Shown in pieces: positions 1 to 7,505 of a DNA stretch of 11,798 nt. The stretch's first letter is position 1, and every line of letters begins with the position of its first letter. The stretch is from an uncultured Pseudomonadota bacterium. GTDB lineage: Bacteria > Myxococcota_A > UBA9042 > CAIXZC01. The stretch spans positions 1-11,798 of the forward strand of contig CALGBT010000680.1 in the NCBI GenBank assembly GCA_937884235.1, written 5' to 3'. Below the pieces are notes generated by a model, which was not told where the DNA came from, made no database searches, and was given only the letters and a program-made list of their open reading frames with translations. The translations under genes were made by a program, and so were the position numbers.

Positions 1-367
1 TCTCCCTGCACCGCCCGTGTTGTTGCTTTCTCCGTTGCAGTTGTCGTTGCCGTAACCCTCTCCAGCTACTCCCCAAGCACCCTCTTCAACACCAACTCTC
101 CGGTCCTTTCCAGGGCATGAGGAATGCCCTCGGGATGGCAGAGATTCGTGTGCACGCCACGGTCGCCCACGGATTCAACCAGTCGTATGTACCTGCTTCC
201 CAAACCGGCATACCGAAGGCACGACCTGGTCCATCACTCGCGTGCCCCCGCAGTCCGGCCTGCGGCCGGCCAACTTCCCCACGGAAAAGCGCTCTTCGGG
301 AGACCACCCTAGCACTTCTGCTCTGTGTGCTCGGCAACCACATCCAAGCAATGCCTCCATGCCCACC
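1..367. other. Left-end stretch with no supported gene
   Basis: This stretch lies downstream of the phosphoesterase stop codon. Open frames exist on both strands but none has a convincing start, Shine-Dalgarno site or recognisable protein pattern. The plus frame starting at base 1 stays open for 39 codons, with a hydrophobic Val/Ala-rich run, and stops at 118-120; it could be the tail of a gene entering from the left, but I cannot confirm this. A minus frame is open from about 178 to the edge and reads Gly/Asn-rich, but has no ATG. I see no tRNA-like T-arm and no T-run terminator. A GC hairpin at 255-269 is listed separately. Confidence 0.5.
255..269. terminator. GC-rich perfect hairpin, possible weak terminator
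   Basis: CCGGCC and GGCCGG form a perfect 6-bp stem around a TGC loop. It lies about 100 nt past the stop of the phosphoesterase gene, in the gap at the end of the minus-strand operon. Neither side carries the T-run of an intrinsic terminator, so a role in termination or 3'-end protection is only a guess; in GC-rich DNA it may be chance. Confidence 0.2.
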
Positions 368-1555
368 CTACTCCGGCACCACCTCAACAAGCACCACCTC
401 CCGCGGTGCGAACAACCGCATGGGTGGGCCCCAGAAACCGGCGCCGCTGGTGACGAAGAGGAGGCCGGTGCCATATTCGTAGCTGCCAGCCAGATGGCCG
501 TCGTTGGCAATGGGAGAGAGAATCTGGAATGGCGGCAGCTGGCCGCCGTGGGTGTGTCCCGAGAGGACCAGGTCGGCTCCCAGGTCGAAGGCCGTTTGTA
601 CTCCCACAGGTCGGTGCAGGAGGAGAGCGGTGTAGCGCTCCCGAGGGATCGGCTTCAGTGTTTTTCCGAACGCCTCAGTCAAACTCAAGTCGTGGTCCCG
701 CAACACTCGCAAGTCATCCACTCCGGCCAGCACCAGCCCCTGAGGCATCTGCCACGATTGCTGGCGCAGGACCCGAATGCTGTTCTTCTCGCACTGCTCC
801 AGAAAGAACTCAAGCCGCGTATAGTGCTCATGGTTGCCCAGCGTGACCACGACTCCCTGCGGGGCGGCAATGGCACCAAGGCGGGCCATACCGCGCTGCA
901 CGTCAGGGGACCGATCGTCGACAATATCCCCAGGCACAACCACCACGTCAGGCCGCAACCCCGCCACCACCTCCAGGGTATCATCCAGTTGCGCCGAAGT
1001 GCCCAGGTGGCCCAGGTGCAGGTCGGACATGAGGACCATGCGCACCGGTGCGCTGACACCGCTTCCCGCCGGGGCCGTCAGCTTCAGTCGCACAACTCGC
1101 GGCGGCGCCAGGGCCCCGTAGATGGCATACATACAAACCAGCAAGGAACCGACCAGGAGGATGCCCATGCCGCGACGAGACCACGGACGAACCAGATGTA
1201 TCCGAAAGGTCTCTCCCTGCCGCCGACGCCGGAGATGGCCGCTCCAGCCCCCCGCGCAGCGGCCCAGGTCGGCCACCGCGAAGATGCAGAAGGAAATGGT
1301 CGCAAAACCCACCCAGTAGGCGCCGAAGTGAAAGAGAGAACCTACCCACCGGGCAACTCCAAAAGTCCGCTCAACCATTCGACCGTAGATGTAGGTGAAG
1401 CTTAGCAGCACGAAGAGATAGCGCAGCCACCGACTGCGACGGCCCCGCCACCCGAAAGCGCTCTGCACTCGGCGAGCCAGGTAGTTGTTGATAAGCGTCC
1501 AAGCAACTGTCAAGGCAGCTAGAAAGAGGAATCCGGACATCCAGTGGGGGACCAT
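368..1555 (-). CDS. Membrane-anchored calcineurin-like metallophosphoesterase (YkuE/YaeI type)
   Basis: This is a 395-residue two-part protein. Residues 1-150 hold about four hydrophobic segments (roughly 7-25, 45-58, 73-95 and 129-149), separated by Arg-rich loops that suggest cytoplasmic faces. Residues 170-395 are a binuclear-metal phosphoesterase domain with the family's blocks in order: SDLH (D178, H180), GD (D210), GNHEH (N241, H242), LLLHRP (H314) and GHTHGG (H334, H336). All usual metal ligands are present, so an active phosphohydrolase is likely. Related proteins (YkuE, YaeI) act on lipid or nucleotide phosphoesters; the substrate here cannot be read from sequence. The ATG at 1555 has only a weak purine-rich site upstream, and a second ATG at codon 6 is possible. 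The gene begins 29 nt after atpC, so it is probably co-transcribed with the ATP synthase operon. Confidence 0.88.
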   Translation of the reverse strand: MVPHWMSGFLFLAALTVAWTLINNYLARRVQSAFGWRGRRSRWLRYLFVLLSFTYIYGRMVERTFGVARWVGSLFHFGAYWVGFATISFCIFAVADLGRCAGGWSGHLRRRRQGETFRIHLVRPWSRRGMGILLVGSLLVCMYAIYGALAPPRVVRLKLTAPAGSGVSAPVRMVLMSDLHLGHLGTSAQLDDTLEVVAGLRPDVVVVPGDIVDDRSPDVQRGMARLGAIAAPQGVVVTLGNHEHYTRLEFFLEQCEKNSIRVLRQQSWQMPQGLVLAGVDDLRVLRDHDLSLTEAFGKTLKPIPRERYTALLLHRPVGVQTAFDLGADLVLSGHTHGGQLPPFQILSPIANDGHLAGSYEYGTGLLFVTSGAGFWGPPMRLFAPREVVLVEVVPE

Positions 1556-1584
1556 GAACTCGCTCTCATCTGGTCTGGAAGGTT

Positions 1585-1986
1585 CTAGTTATGCTTGCCC
1601 GTAACTAGTAGCCGAGCCAGTGCGCGCCGCCGGGCATACTCAGCGCGGGCGACATCGATGCGGTCATCGCTGACCGCCTTGGCCATGCGCTCCTGAGCCC
1701 GTCCATAAGCTCTCTGTGCCCTCTCAACGTCAATCTCATTCTTCTCTTCGCAAGTCTCGGAAAGCACAGTCACCTGGTCATCCAGGACCTCGACGAAGCC
1801 ACAGCTGATGGCGACGAGCGTCGTTGTCCCATTCACCTCGTAGGCGAGCACTCCCACATCCAGATTGGAAACCAGCGCAGTGTGACCGGGAAGAATGGTC
1901 ATTTCACCCAGACTGCCGGGCAGCGTGACGCTGTCCACGTCCAGATCCACTTCTCGCTCCTTGGGGGTCACAACTTGGAGTTTCAT
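1585..1986 (-). CDS. atpC: F1Fo ATP synthase epsilon subunit
   Basis: This 133-residue protein is the epsilon subunit of the F1 central stalk, which couples rotation of gamma to the c ring and inhibits ATP hydrolysis. The N-terminal beta-sandwich (about 1-84) carries the family pattern: LQVVTPKERE at the start, LPGSLGEMTILPGHTALVS, and a later GFVEVLDDQVTVLSE. Residues 85-133 form the charged C-terminal helical pair, rich in Ala, Arg and Glu, so the inhibitory region is retained. The length is normal for the family. The ATG at 1986 follows GGGAAGAG and lies 11 nt after the atpD stop, which indicates translational coupling. It is the last subunit gene of the operon. Confidence 0.96.
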   Translation of the reverse strand: MKLQVVTPKEREVDLDVDSVTLPGSLGEMTILPGHTALVSNLDVGVLAYEVNGTTTLVAISCGFVEVLDDQVTVLSETCEEKNEIDVERAQRAYGRAQERMAKAVSDDRIDVARAEYARRRALARLLVTGKHN

Positions 1987-1997
1987 GCTCTTCCCGC

Positions 1998-3398
1998 CTA
2001 AAGGTTCTTGGCTGCTTCGAGAACCTCTTCAATGGTGCCCTGATAGAAGAATGCCTGCTCCGGCACATCGTCGTACTCGCCATCGCAGATGCCCCGGAAG
2101 GCCCGGATAGTATCCTCGAGTTTGACGTACTTACCCTCCTTGCCGGTGAACTGCTCCGCCACCGAGAAGGGCTGCGAAAGGAAGCGCTGGATGCGTCGGG
2201 CTCTTGTAACTACAACCTTCTGCTCTTCCGAGAGCTCTTCCATTCCGAGGATCGCAATGATGTCCTGCAGGTCCTTGTAATTCTGGAGAATCGTCTGCAC
2301 ATCACGGGCAGTCCGATAGTGCTCTTCGCCGACGATGAGCGGGTCAAGGATGCGCGAGCTGGAATCCAGGGGGTCGACCGCCGGGTAGATTCCCTGCTCT
2401 GATACCTGACGGGAGAGCACCGTAGTCGCATCCAGGTGGGAGAAGGTGGTGGCGGGGGCCGGGTCGGTGAGGTCATCAGCCGGCACATAAATGGCCTGCA
2501 CCGAGGTGATTGAACCCTTGTTGGTCGAGGTAATGCGCTCCTGCAACTCACCGAGGTCAGTGGCGAGGGTCGGCTGGTAGCCAACAGCGGAGGGCATCCG
2601 TCCCAGAAGGGCAGAAACTTCGGAGCCCGCCTGGGTGAAACGGAAGATATTGTCGATGAAGAGGAGGACGTCCTGACCGGCCTCGTCGCGGAAGTACTCC
2701 GCTGACGTCAAGGCCGACAGGGCAACTCGGGAGCGCGCCCCGGGGGGCTCGTTCATCTGCCCGTAGATGAGCGCAGTCTTATCAAGCACGCCCGACTCTT
2801 TCATTTCGAGCCAGAGGTCGTTGCCCTCACGGGTTCTCTCCCCGACGCCGCCGAAGACCGAGACACCACCGTGGTGCTTCGCAATATTGTGAATCAACTC
2901 CATGATAACGACGGTCTTGCCAACCCCAGCGCCACCAAACAACCCGACCTTGCCACCCTTGGGATAGGGAGCCAACAAGTCCACCACCTTGATGCCAGTT
3001 TCGAACATCTCGATTTGAGTGGACAACTCCACAAAGGCTGGCGGTTCCCGGTGAATGGGCAGGAATTTGGCTGTGTTCACGGGACCGGCCTCATCCACCG
3101 GTTCGCCCACGACATTGAGAATCCGCCCCAACGTCTCCTCACCCACCGGCATCATGATGGGCGCACCGGTATTCAGCACTTCCATGCCGCGCACGAGACC
3201 GTCGCTGGAATCCATGGCGATGCAACGCGCGGTATTTTCGCCGGTGTGCTGGGCCACTTCGAGGACGAGGTTCCATTCCCGGTCGTCCACCCACTTGTTG
3301 GTCACCTTGCAGGCCGTGAAAATCTCGGGGAGTTCCCCCTCTTCGAAGACCACGTCGACGACCGGTCCAATGACCTGCGAGATCTTGCCCTTCTGCAT
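1998..3398 (-). CDS. atpD: F1Fo ATP synthase beta (catalytic) subunit
   Basis: This is the 466-residue catalytic subunit of F1, which makes ATP from ADP and phosphate at the alpha/beta interface. Visible elements are the N-terminal barrel start (GKISQVIGPVVDVVF), the Walker A loop GGAGVGKT (155-162), the catalytic glutamate E187 in GERTREG, the Walker B strand ending at D249 (LLFID), and the IYPAVDPLDS nucleotide-pocket segment (337-346). The lever that contacts gamma, usually DELSEED, reads EELSEEQ at 387-393. Length and motifs are typical and nothing is broken. The ATG at 3398 has a strong AGGAGGAG site that overlaps the atpG stop codon; the gap is 10 nt. Confidence 0.98.
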   Translation of the reverse strand: MQKGKISQVIGPVVDVVFEEGELPEIFTACKVTNKWVDDREWNLVLEVAQHTGENTARCIAMDSSDGLVRGMEVLNTGAPIMMPVGEETLGRILNVVGEPVDEAGPVNTAKFLPIHREPPAFVELSTQIEMFETGIKVVDLLAPYPKGGKVGLFGGAGVGKTVVIMELIHNIAKHHGGVSVFGGVGERTREGNDLWLEMKESGVLDKTALIYGQMNEPPGARSRVALSALTSAEYFRDEAGQDVLLFIDNIFRFTQAGSEVSALLGRMPSAVGYQPTLATDLGELQERITSTNKGSITSVQAIYVPADDLTDPAPATTFSHLDATTVLSRQVSEQGIYPAVDPLDSSSRILDPLIVGEEHYRTARDVQTILQNYKDLQDIIAILGMEELSEEQKVVVTRARRIQRFLSQPFSVAEQFTGKEGKYVKLEDTIRAFRGICDGEYDDVPEQAFFYQGTIEEVLEAAKNL

Positions 3399-3408
3399 CT
3401 TGCTCCTC

Positions 3409-4272
3409 CTAGCTCAGCGCCTCGGCACCGCCGACAATGTCCATAAGTTCTCGGGTAATCGTTTCCTGCCGCGCCTTGTTGTAGATCAATGTCAGGCGCT
3501 TGATGAGGTCTGCTGCGTTGTTAGTCGCATTGTCCATAGCAGTCATCCGCGCCCCCATCTCCGACGCCACTGACTCAAGTAGCGCCTGAAAGAGCTGCAG
3601 ATTCACGTACATGGGGAAAACTGCGTCGAGTAGCTCTTCCTTGCTGGGCTCGAAGAGATGCTCGACGAGATTGTCGTCCGCATCAGTGTCCTCCAGCGAC
3701 ACCGGCAGCACCTGCTGCAGCGTGACCCGCTGGACCGCCGGCGACTTGAACTGGTTGTAGAGGACAAAGAGCCCGTCATAGTCCCCTTTCACGTACTCTG
3801 CGGCCAACTCGTTACCGATCCGGGAGATGCTGTCGAAGGTGATGTCGGCAAAGAGGTCCTGGTAATTGTGCACCACCGGGTACTCCCGCCCCTGCATGAA
3901 CTCAAATCCCTTCTTGCCGATGGCCGCGACTGCGACTTCGACGCCATCGTCAGCCTGACCCTGGATGAACTGCTCGCCGGCCCGGCAGATATTCAAATTG
4001 AACGCCCCACAGAGACCCCGGTCCGACGAGTAGAGGAGCAGCAGGGCCTTCTTCATCGGTCGCTTCGCCAGCAAGGGGTGAGCTCCCTCTTCCAGCCGAT
4101 TCCCGAGGTGACCGATGATCTTGCCCAACGCTTCGGCATAGGGACGCTGAGCGAGTGCGCTCTCCTGGGCTCGCCGCAATTTCGCCGCAGCAACCAGCTT
4201 CATCGCCCTGGTCAACTGCTGCGTTCCGGCGACGCCCTGGATCCGCTTGCGGATGGCTTTGAGGTTGGCCAT
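3409..4272 (-). CDS. atpG: F1Fo ATP synthase gamma subunit
   Basis: This 287-residue protein is the rotating central shaft of F1. Both conserved ends are intact: the N-terminal helix (MANLKAIRKRIQGV, then TRAMKLVAAAKLRRAQ) and the C-terminal helix ending QETITRELMDIVGGAEAL, which together form the coiled coil inside the alpha/beta ring. The middle domain shows SDRGLCGAFN at 83-92, a family signature. The length matches bacterial gamma subunits, without the extra regulatory insert of chloroplast forms. The ATG at 4272 lies 9 nt after the atpA stop, and the AGAGG ribosome site overlaps that stop, so translation is coupled. Confidence 0.97.
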   Translation of the reverse strand: MANLKAIRKRIQGVAGTQQLTRAMKLVAAAKLRRAQESALAQRPYAEALGKIIGHLGNRLEEGAHPLLAKRPMKKALLLLYSSDRGLCGAFNLNICRAGEQFIQGQADDGVEVAVAAIGKKGFEFMQGREYPVVHNYQDLFADITFDSISRIGNELAAEYVKGDYDGLFVLYNQFKSPAVQRVTLQQVLPVSLEDTDADDNLVEHLFEPSKEELLDAVFPMYVNLQLFQALLESVASEMGARMTAMDNATNNAADLIKRLTLIYNKARQETITRELMDIVGGAEALS

Positions 4273-4281
4273 GGTTGCCTC

Positions 4282-5796
4282 TTATGCCAGGAAGGTCGTT
4301 TTGAAATTATTGATCGCTGCCTCCAGCTTCGCATCCATGGCCGCATCCACCACCTTCTTCTCCGCCAGTTCAGCAAGCAAACCCGGTTGGCTGGCCTCCA
4401 CGTAATCGAGGAGGTCCACGCAGAACTTCTGCATCCGGTCCACCGGAACATCGAGGAGGAAGTTGCGCTTGTCCGTGCCCGCAAAGAGAAGCACGACCTG
4501 CTTCTCAATGGGGAGCGGCTCGTACTGTCCCTGCTTCAGGACCTCGATGAGCCTTTCGCCCTTCTTGATCTGCCGCAACGTGGACTCGTCGAGATCCGAC
4601 CCGAACTGGGCGAAAATCGCCAACTCACGGAACGAAGCCAGGTCGAGTCGCAAAGAACCAGCGACCTTCTTCATCGCCTTGATCTGCGCATTGCCACCGA
4701 CTCGGGAAACGGAAATGCCGGCATTGACCGCAGGTCGCACGCCCTTATAGAAAAGGTCGCCCTCCAGGAATATCTGACCATCGGTAATTGAAATGACGTT
4801 GGTCGGAATGTAAGCCGAAACGTCCCCGGCCTGGGTCTCGATGATGGGCAGAGCCGTCAGCGATCCGCCGCCTTCGGCATCAGACATCTTGGCCGCACGT
4901 TCGAGAAGTCGGGAGTGGAGGTAGAAGACGTCCCCCGGGAAAGCTTCACGTCCGGGCGGACGACGCAGCAGCAATGACATCTGCCGATACGCCACGGCAT
5001 GCTTCGAGAGGTCATCATAGATAACCAAGGCGTGCCGACCACTATCGCGGAAATACTCACCCATGGTGCAGCCGGCAAAAGGTGCCAGGAACTGCATCGG
5101 ACCAAGTTCGGAAGCACCGGCCATGACCACCGTGGTGTACTCCATGGCACCGTATCGCTTGAACTTCTCCACCACCTGGGCAACGGTGGACTGCTTCTGA
5201 CCGATGGCCACGTAAATGCAGTAAACGTCCGTATTCTTCTGGTTGATGATGGTATCGATGGCGATGGCCGTCTTGCCAGTGCCACGGTCGCCGATGATCA
5301 ACTCTCGCTGGCCTCTACCGATGGGTGTCATCGCGTCCACAGCCTTCAAGCCGGTCTGCAACGGCTCCTTCACCGGTTGCCGTTTGACGATGCCCGGGGC
5401 CTTGAGCTCGACGCGCCGGTAGTGCTCCGTCTTAATCTCTCCGAGGCCATCGATGGGCTCGCCCAGGCAATTGACAACTCGTCCCAGCAGAGCTTCGCCG
5501 ACAGGTACCTCGACGATACGGCCGGTCCGGCGAACCTGGTCTCCTTCCTTGACCTTGGTCACGTCCCCCAGCAGCGCCACGCCGATGTTGTCCTCCTCGA
5601 GGTTCAGCACCATGCCCTTGACGTTGTGTGGGAATTCCAGCAACTCGCCGGCCATGCACTTGTCAAGGCCGTAGACTCGCGCAATGCCATCGCCAGTCGC
5701 CAGCACGGTCCCGACTTCAGCGGTATCAATGCTCCGTGCCGCATCTTCCATCTGCTCTTTGATGATTCGAGAAATCTCGGCAATATTTACGCCCAT
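4282..5796 (-). CDS. atpA: F1Fo ATP synthase alpha subunit
   Basis: This 504-residue protein is the non-catalytic nucleotide-binding subunit that alternates with beta in F1. Visible features are the N-terminal segment that contacts delta, the crown domain (TGDGIARVYGL, 35-44), the P-loop at 169-176, the Walker B strand ALVIYDD (256-262), LLLRRPPGREAFPGDVFYLH (275-294), and the arginine finger R365 in SVSRVGG that reaches the catalytic site on beta. The P-loop reads GDRGTGKT, whereas the usual alpha sequence is GDRQTGKT. I checked the codon (GGC) and it is a genuine Gly in this sequence; the effect is unknown. The ATG at 5796 has a GGGGGCG site and lies 42 nt after atpH, the longest gap inside the subunit cluster. 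Confidence 0.98.
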   Translation of the reverse strand: MGVNIAEISRIIKEQMEDAARSIDTAEVGTVLATGDGIARVYGLDKCMAGELLEFPHNVKGMVLNLEEDNIGVALLGDVTKVKEGDQVRRTGRIVEVPVGEALLGRVVNCLGEPIDGLGEIKTEHYRRVELKAPGIVKRQPVKEPLQTGLKAVDAMTPIGRGQRELIIGDRGTGKTAIAIDTIINQKNTDVYCIYVAIGQKQSTVAQVVEKFKRYGAMEYTTVVMAGASELGPMQFLAPFAGCTMGEYFRDSGRHALVIYDDLSKHAVAYRQMSLLLRRPPGREAFPGDVFYLHSRLLERAAKMSDAEGGGSLTALPIIETQAGDVSAYIPTNVISITDGQIFLEGDLFYKGVRPAVNAGISVSRVGGNAQIKAMKKVAGSLRLDLASFRELAIFAQFGSDLDESTLRQIKKGERLIEVLKQGQYEPLPIEKQVVLLFAGTDKRNFLLDVPVDRMQKFCVDLLDYVEASQPGLLAELAEKKVVDAAMDAKLEAAINNFKTTFLA

Positions 5797-5838
5797 TTGA
5801 TCGCCCCCAAGAAGCTACAAAACCATTCTTTCACAATG

Positions 5839-6393
5839 TCAGGAGGTCAAAGCCGAAATGCTCTGACGAATAGCATCCAGCTTGCCACGTATGCTCGAGT
5901 CTATGATTGTGTTTCCGACCCGGGCCATGACACCACCGTAGAGACCCTCATCCACGTGGTAAGCACAGATGACTTCCTTACCAAAACGGGTGGAGAGCCC
6001 TTCGGAGATGCGTTGCTTCATCAGATCATCGAGTGCCACCGCGGTGTACACCTCTGCCCGAGCCCGTTTGTTCTTCTCATCCAGGAAGTCCTGGTATTTG
6101 TGCGAAATGGCACCCAGATGCTCCACTCGGCCCTTGGCAATCAGGATACCGAGGTACCGGCCAACCGCAATCGGCAGATTGAGTGCGGAGATAACGCTGT
6201 CAGTCAACTCCAACTTCTCCTCTCGACGCAGAATCGGCGTCGTCAACAAGGACTCAAACAGGGGCAACTTCTGGAAGGCCTCGAGAACGGTCGCCAAAGC
6301 CCCCCCAAATTCCTCATGGCCACCATGGGCGTCACAGTAGATCATGGCCGCACGTGCGTAGCGCCGCGCAACGCCGCCTTCGTCAGGCTTCAT
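5839..6393 (-). CDS. atpH: F1Fo ATP synthase delta subunit
   Basis: This 184-residue protein caps the top of F1 and ties the alpha subunits to the b-type peripheral stalk. The N-terminal helical domain begins VARRYARAAMIYC, the usual Arg-Tyr-Ala pattern, and contains LLTTPILRREEKLEL. The C-terminal part has YHVDEGLYGGVMARVGNTII and then DSSIRGKLDAIRQSI, the typical closing motif. The ATG at 6393 directly abuts the atpF TAG stop with no gap, and a GGAGG site lies 7 nt upstream inside the atpF coding end, so its translation should depend on that of atpF. Confidence 0.95.
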   Translation of the reverse strand: MKPDEGGVARRYARAAMIYCDAHGGHEEFGGALATVLEAFQKLPLFESLLTTPILRREEKLELTDSVISALNLPIAVGRYLGILIAKGRVEHLGAISHKYQDFLDEKNKRARAEVYTAVALDDLMKQRISEGLSTRFGKEVICAYHVDEGLYGGVMARVGNTIIDSSIRGKLDAIRQSISALTS

Positions 6394-6975
6394 CTACAGG
6401 CCTCCATCGGTTGTTGACTGCTCGCCCAGCGCCTCAGCAAACTGCTCCACATAGGCACCGTGGGGCAGGGACTTCCACTGTTCGGCCACCAACTCCTCGG
6501 CCCGCCCCAGAGAGGCCAGGGCAAGGTCCGCACGAAAACGCCGGTCCAGCCGGTTCTTCTCATTGTCCAGCGCGTTGCTGGTCGTTGCCCGGATCTTCTT
6601 TCCTTCAGCCAGAGTCTTCTCGGCGATAGTCTCTTTCTGCCGCAACGCATCTTCCCGCATCCGCTGCAGCAGACCAGCCTTCTCCGCTTCCAGGCCATCA
6701 GTTTTTTGCTGTGCATCGGCCAGACGAGCCTGCGTTTCTTCGTATTTCAGGCGAGCGCCATCAAGTCGGCGAGAAAAGGCCTCTGCCCTCTCCCGCAACC
6801 CTTTGCCGATTGGCTTGCGGGCGAAAAGCACGACGATCCCAAGGAAGATCACAAAGTTAATCACATAGAAACCATGCTCTTTCAGCGCAAAGCCATGCCC
6901 GCCACCACCCGAAGCCAGGGCCGGTGCGGCAAAGCCCAGCAGCACCATCAGGAAAACCCCTGTACCGGCTCTCAT
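6394..6975 (-). CDS. atpF: F1Fo ATP synthase b subunit, with N-terminal signal-like segment
   Basis: This 193-residue protein is one of two b-type peripheral stalk subunits in the operon. Residues 1-22 look like a cleavable signal peptide (hydrophobic run, then APALAS), followed by a Gly-rich linker. A second hydrophobic helix at about 36-52 is the expected membrane anchor, followed by FARKPIGKGLRER and a long charged helix (about 60-165) that dimerises with its partner. A b subunit with an extra N-terminal hydrophobic segment is, as I recall, common in delta-proteobacterial lineages. Its start overlaps the stop of the upstream b' gene by four bases (ATGA). Distinguishing b from b' rests on order and the extra segment. 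Confidence 0.93.
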   Translation of the reverse strand: MRAGTGVFLMVLLGFAAPALASGGGGHGFALKEHGFYVINFVIFLGIVVLFARKPIGKGLRERAEAFSRRLDGARLKYEETQARLADAQQKTDGLEAEKAGLLQRMREDALRQKETIAEKTLAEGKKIRATTSNALDNEKNRLDRRFRADLALASLGRAEELVAEQWKSLPHGAYVEQFAEALGEQSTTDGGL

Positions 6976-7430
6976 GATGCCCCCTTCCCGGCCGTCAGCG
7001 TCTTCACGATCGCTGTTGCCAGGGATTCGACCTCGTTCTCAGCCTCCGCCCGGGCGGCATCCAACTCGGCCCGATGAAGAGCCAGTTCCTGCTCCTTCCA
7101 GTTGGTGGCCTCAGTACGCACCTTCAAAACATGCGCTGCCTGTTCGGCCAGAGCGGCATCGCGCAACGAATTGCGAAGGTCCATTCCCGCCGCCGTCGCC
7201 TGCCCTATTTCCTGCCGATAGCTCTCCAGCAAAACGTCGGCCTCGCGAATCCCTTCAGTGGCTCGCTGCTCCCGCTCCAGAGTCTCCCCACGACGCCTTT
7301 CAAAAAGCGCCAGCAAAGGCTTGAATGCAAGCTGGTTCAGTACCACTACCAGGCCCAGAAAGAGCGCCAGCTGGAAGAAGTAGGTGACGTCAAGATCGAT
7401 GACGGCGGCTAAAACGGGTGTCATTTGCAC
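6972..7430 (-). CDS. atpF': F1Fo ATP synthase b' subunit, first gene of the operon
   Basis: This 152-residue protein is the second b-type peripheral stalk subunit, called AtpX or b' in related genomes. It has a short N-terminus, one membrane helix at about 15-33 (TYFFQLALFLGLVVVLNQL), the FKPLLALFERR junction, and then a long Glu/Ala/Arg-rich helix to the C-terminus. Having b' and b as separate tandem genes implies a heterodimeric stalk. I chose the GTG at 7430 because AAGGAG (7437-7442) lies 6 nt upstream; the ATG two codons later (7424) would sit 12 nt from that site. No atpB or atpE lies upstream; the next gene reads the other way. A strong promoter candidate sits just ahead. Confidence 0.93.
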   Translation of the reverse strand: MQMTPVLAAVIDLDVTYFFQLALFLGLVVVLNQLAFKPLLALFERRRGETLEREQRATEGIREADVLLESYRQEIGQATAAGMDLRNSLRDAALAEQAAHVLKVRTEATNWKEQELALHRAELDAARAEAENEVESLATAIVKTLTAGKGAS

Positions 7431-7457
7431 CGCTCACTCCTTAAAAAGTGCCTGTCC

Positions 7458-7486
7458 TCAATAGCAACTCACACGTTGACTGTCAA
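7458..7486 (-). promoter_or_regulatory. Candidate sigma-70 promoter for the atp operon
   Basis: Read on the minus strand, there is a perfect -35 TTGACA (7486-7481), a 17-nt spacer, and an extended -10, TGC then TATTGA (7463-7458). Transcription would begin near 7451, leaving a short leader before the ribosome site of the b' gene. The -35 is part of a small palindrome, TTGACtGTCAA (7476-7486). The -10 hexamer is only a partial match, but the -35, spacing and extended TGn support it. The gap is only 75 nt, so this promoter also overlaps the upstream region of the divergent methyltransferase gene. Confidence 0.6.
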
Positions 7487-7490
7487 GCGC

Positions 7491-7496
7491 AGGAGG
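7491..7496 (+). promoter_or_regulatory. Ribosome binding site that decides the methyltransferase start
   Basis: AGGAGG, followed by TG, is a full-strength Shine-Dalgarno sequence lying 9 nt before the in-frame GTG at 7506. The competing ATG at 7551 has only GAGGAG placed 3 nt away, which is too close, or the weaker GGGAGA 10 nt away. This favours GTG, adding 15 residues before the first conserved block. Confidence 0.6.
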
Positions 7497-7505
7497 TGGA
7501 AGATC

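Noticed and set aside
165..190. Possible tRNA T-arm (GGTTGAATCC on the minus strand)
   Set aside because: It lacks the GTTCNA loop pattern and flanking complementary arms; no cloverleaf could be drawn.
242..1405. Plus-strand open frame of 387 codons opposite the phosphoesterase
   Set aside because: It lies antisense to a gene with full metal-site motifs, is His/Arg/Gln-rich without domains, and is a mirror effect of GC-rich codons.
3658..4791. Plus-strand open frame of 377 codons opposite atpG and atpA
   Set aside because: It is a shadow of two certain ATP synthase genes; its protein has no recognisable pattern and no ribosome site was evident.
4999..6417. Plus-strand open frame of 472 codons opposite atpA and atpH
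   Set aside because: It is long but antisense to highly conserved genes; the codon bias of the real frame keeps the opposite frame free of stops.
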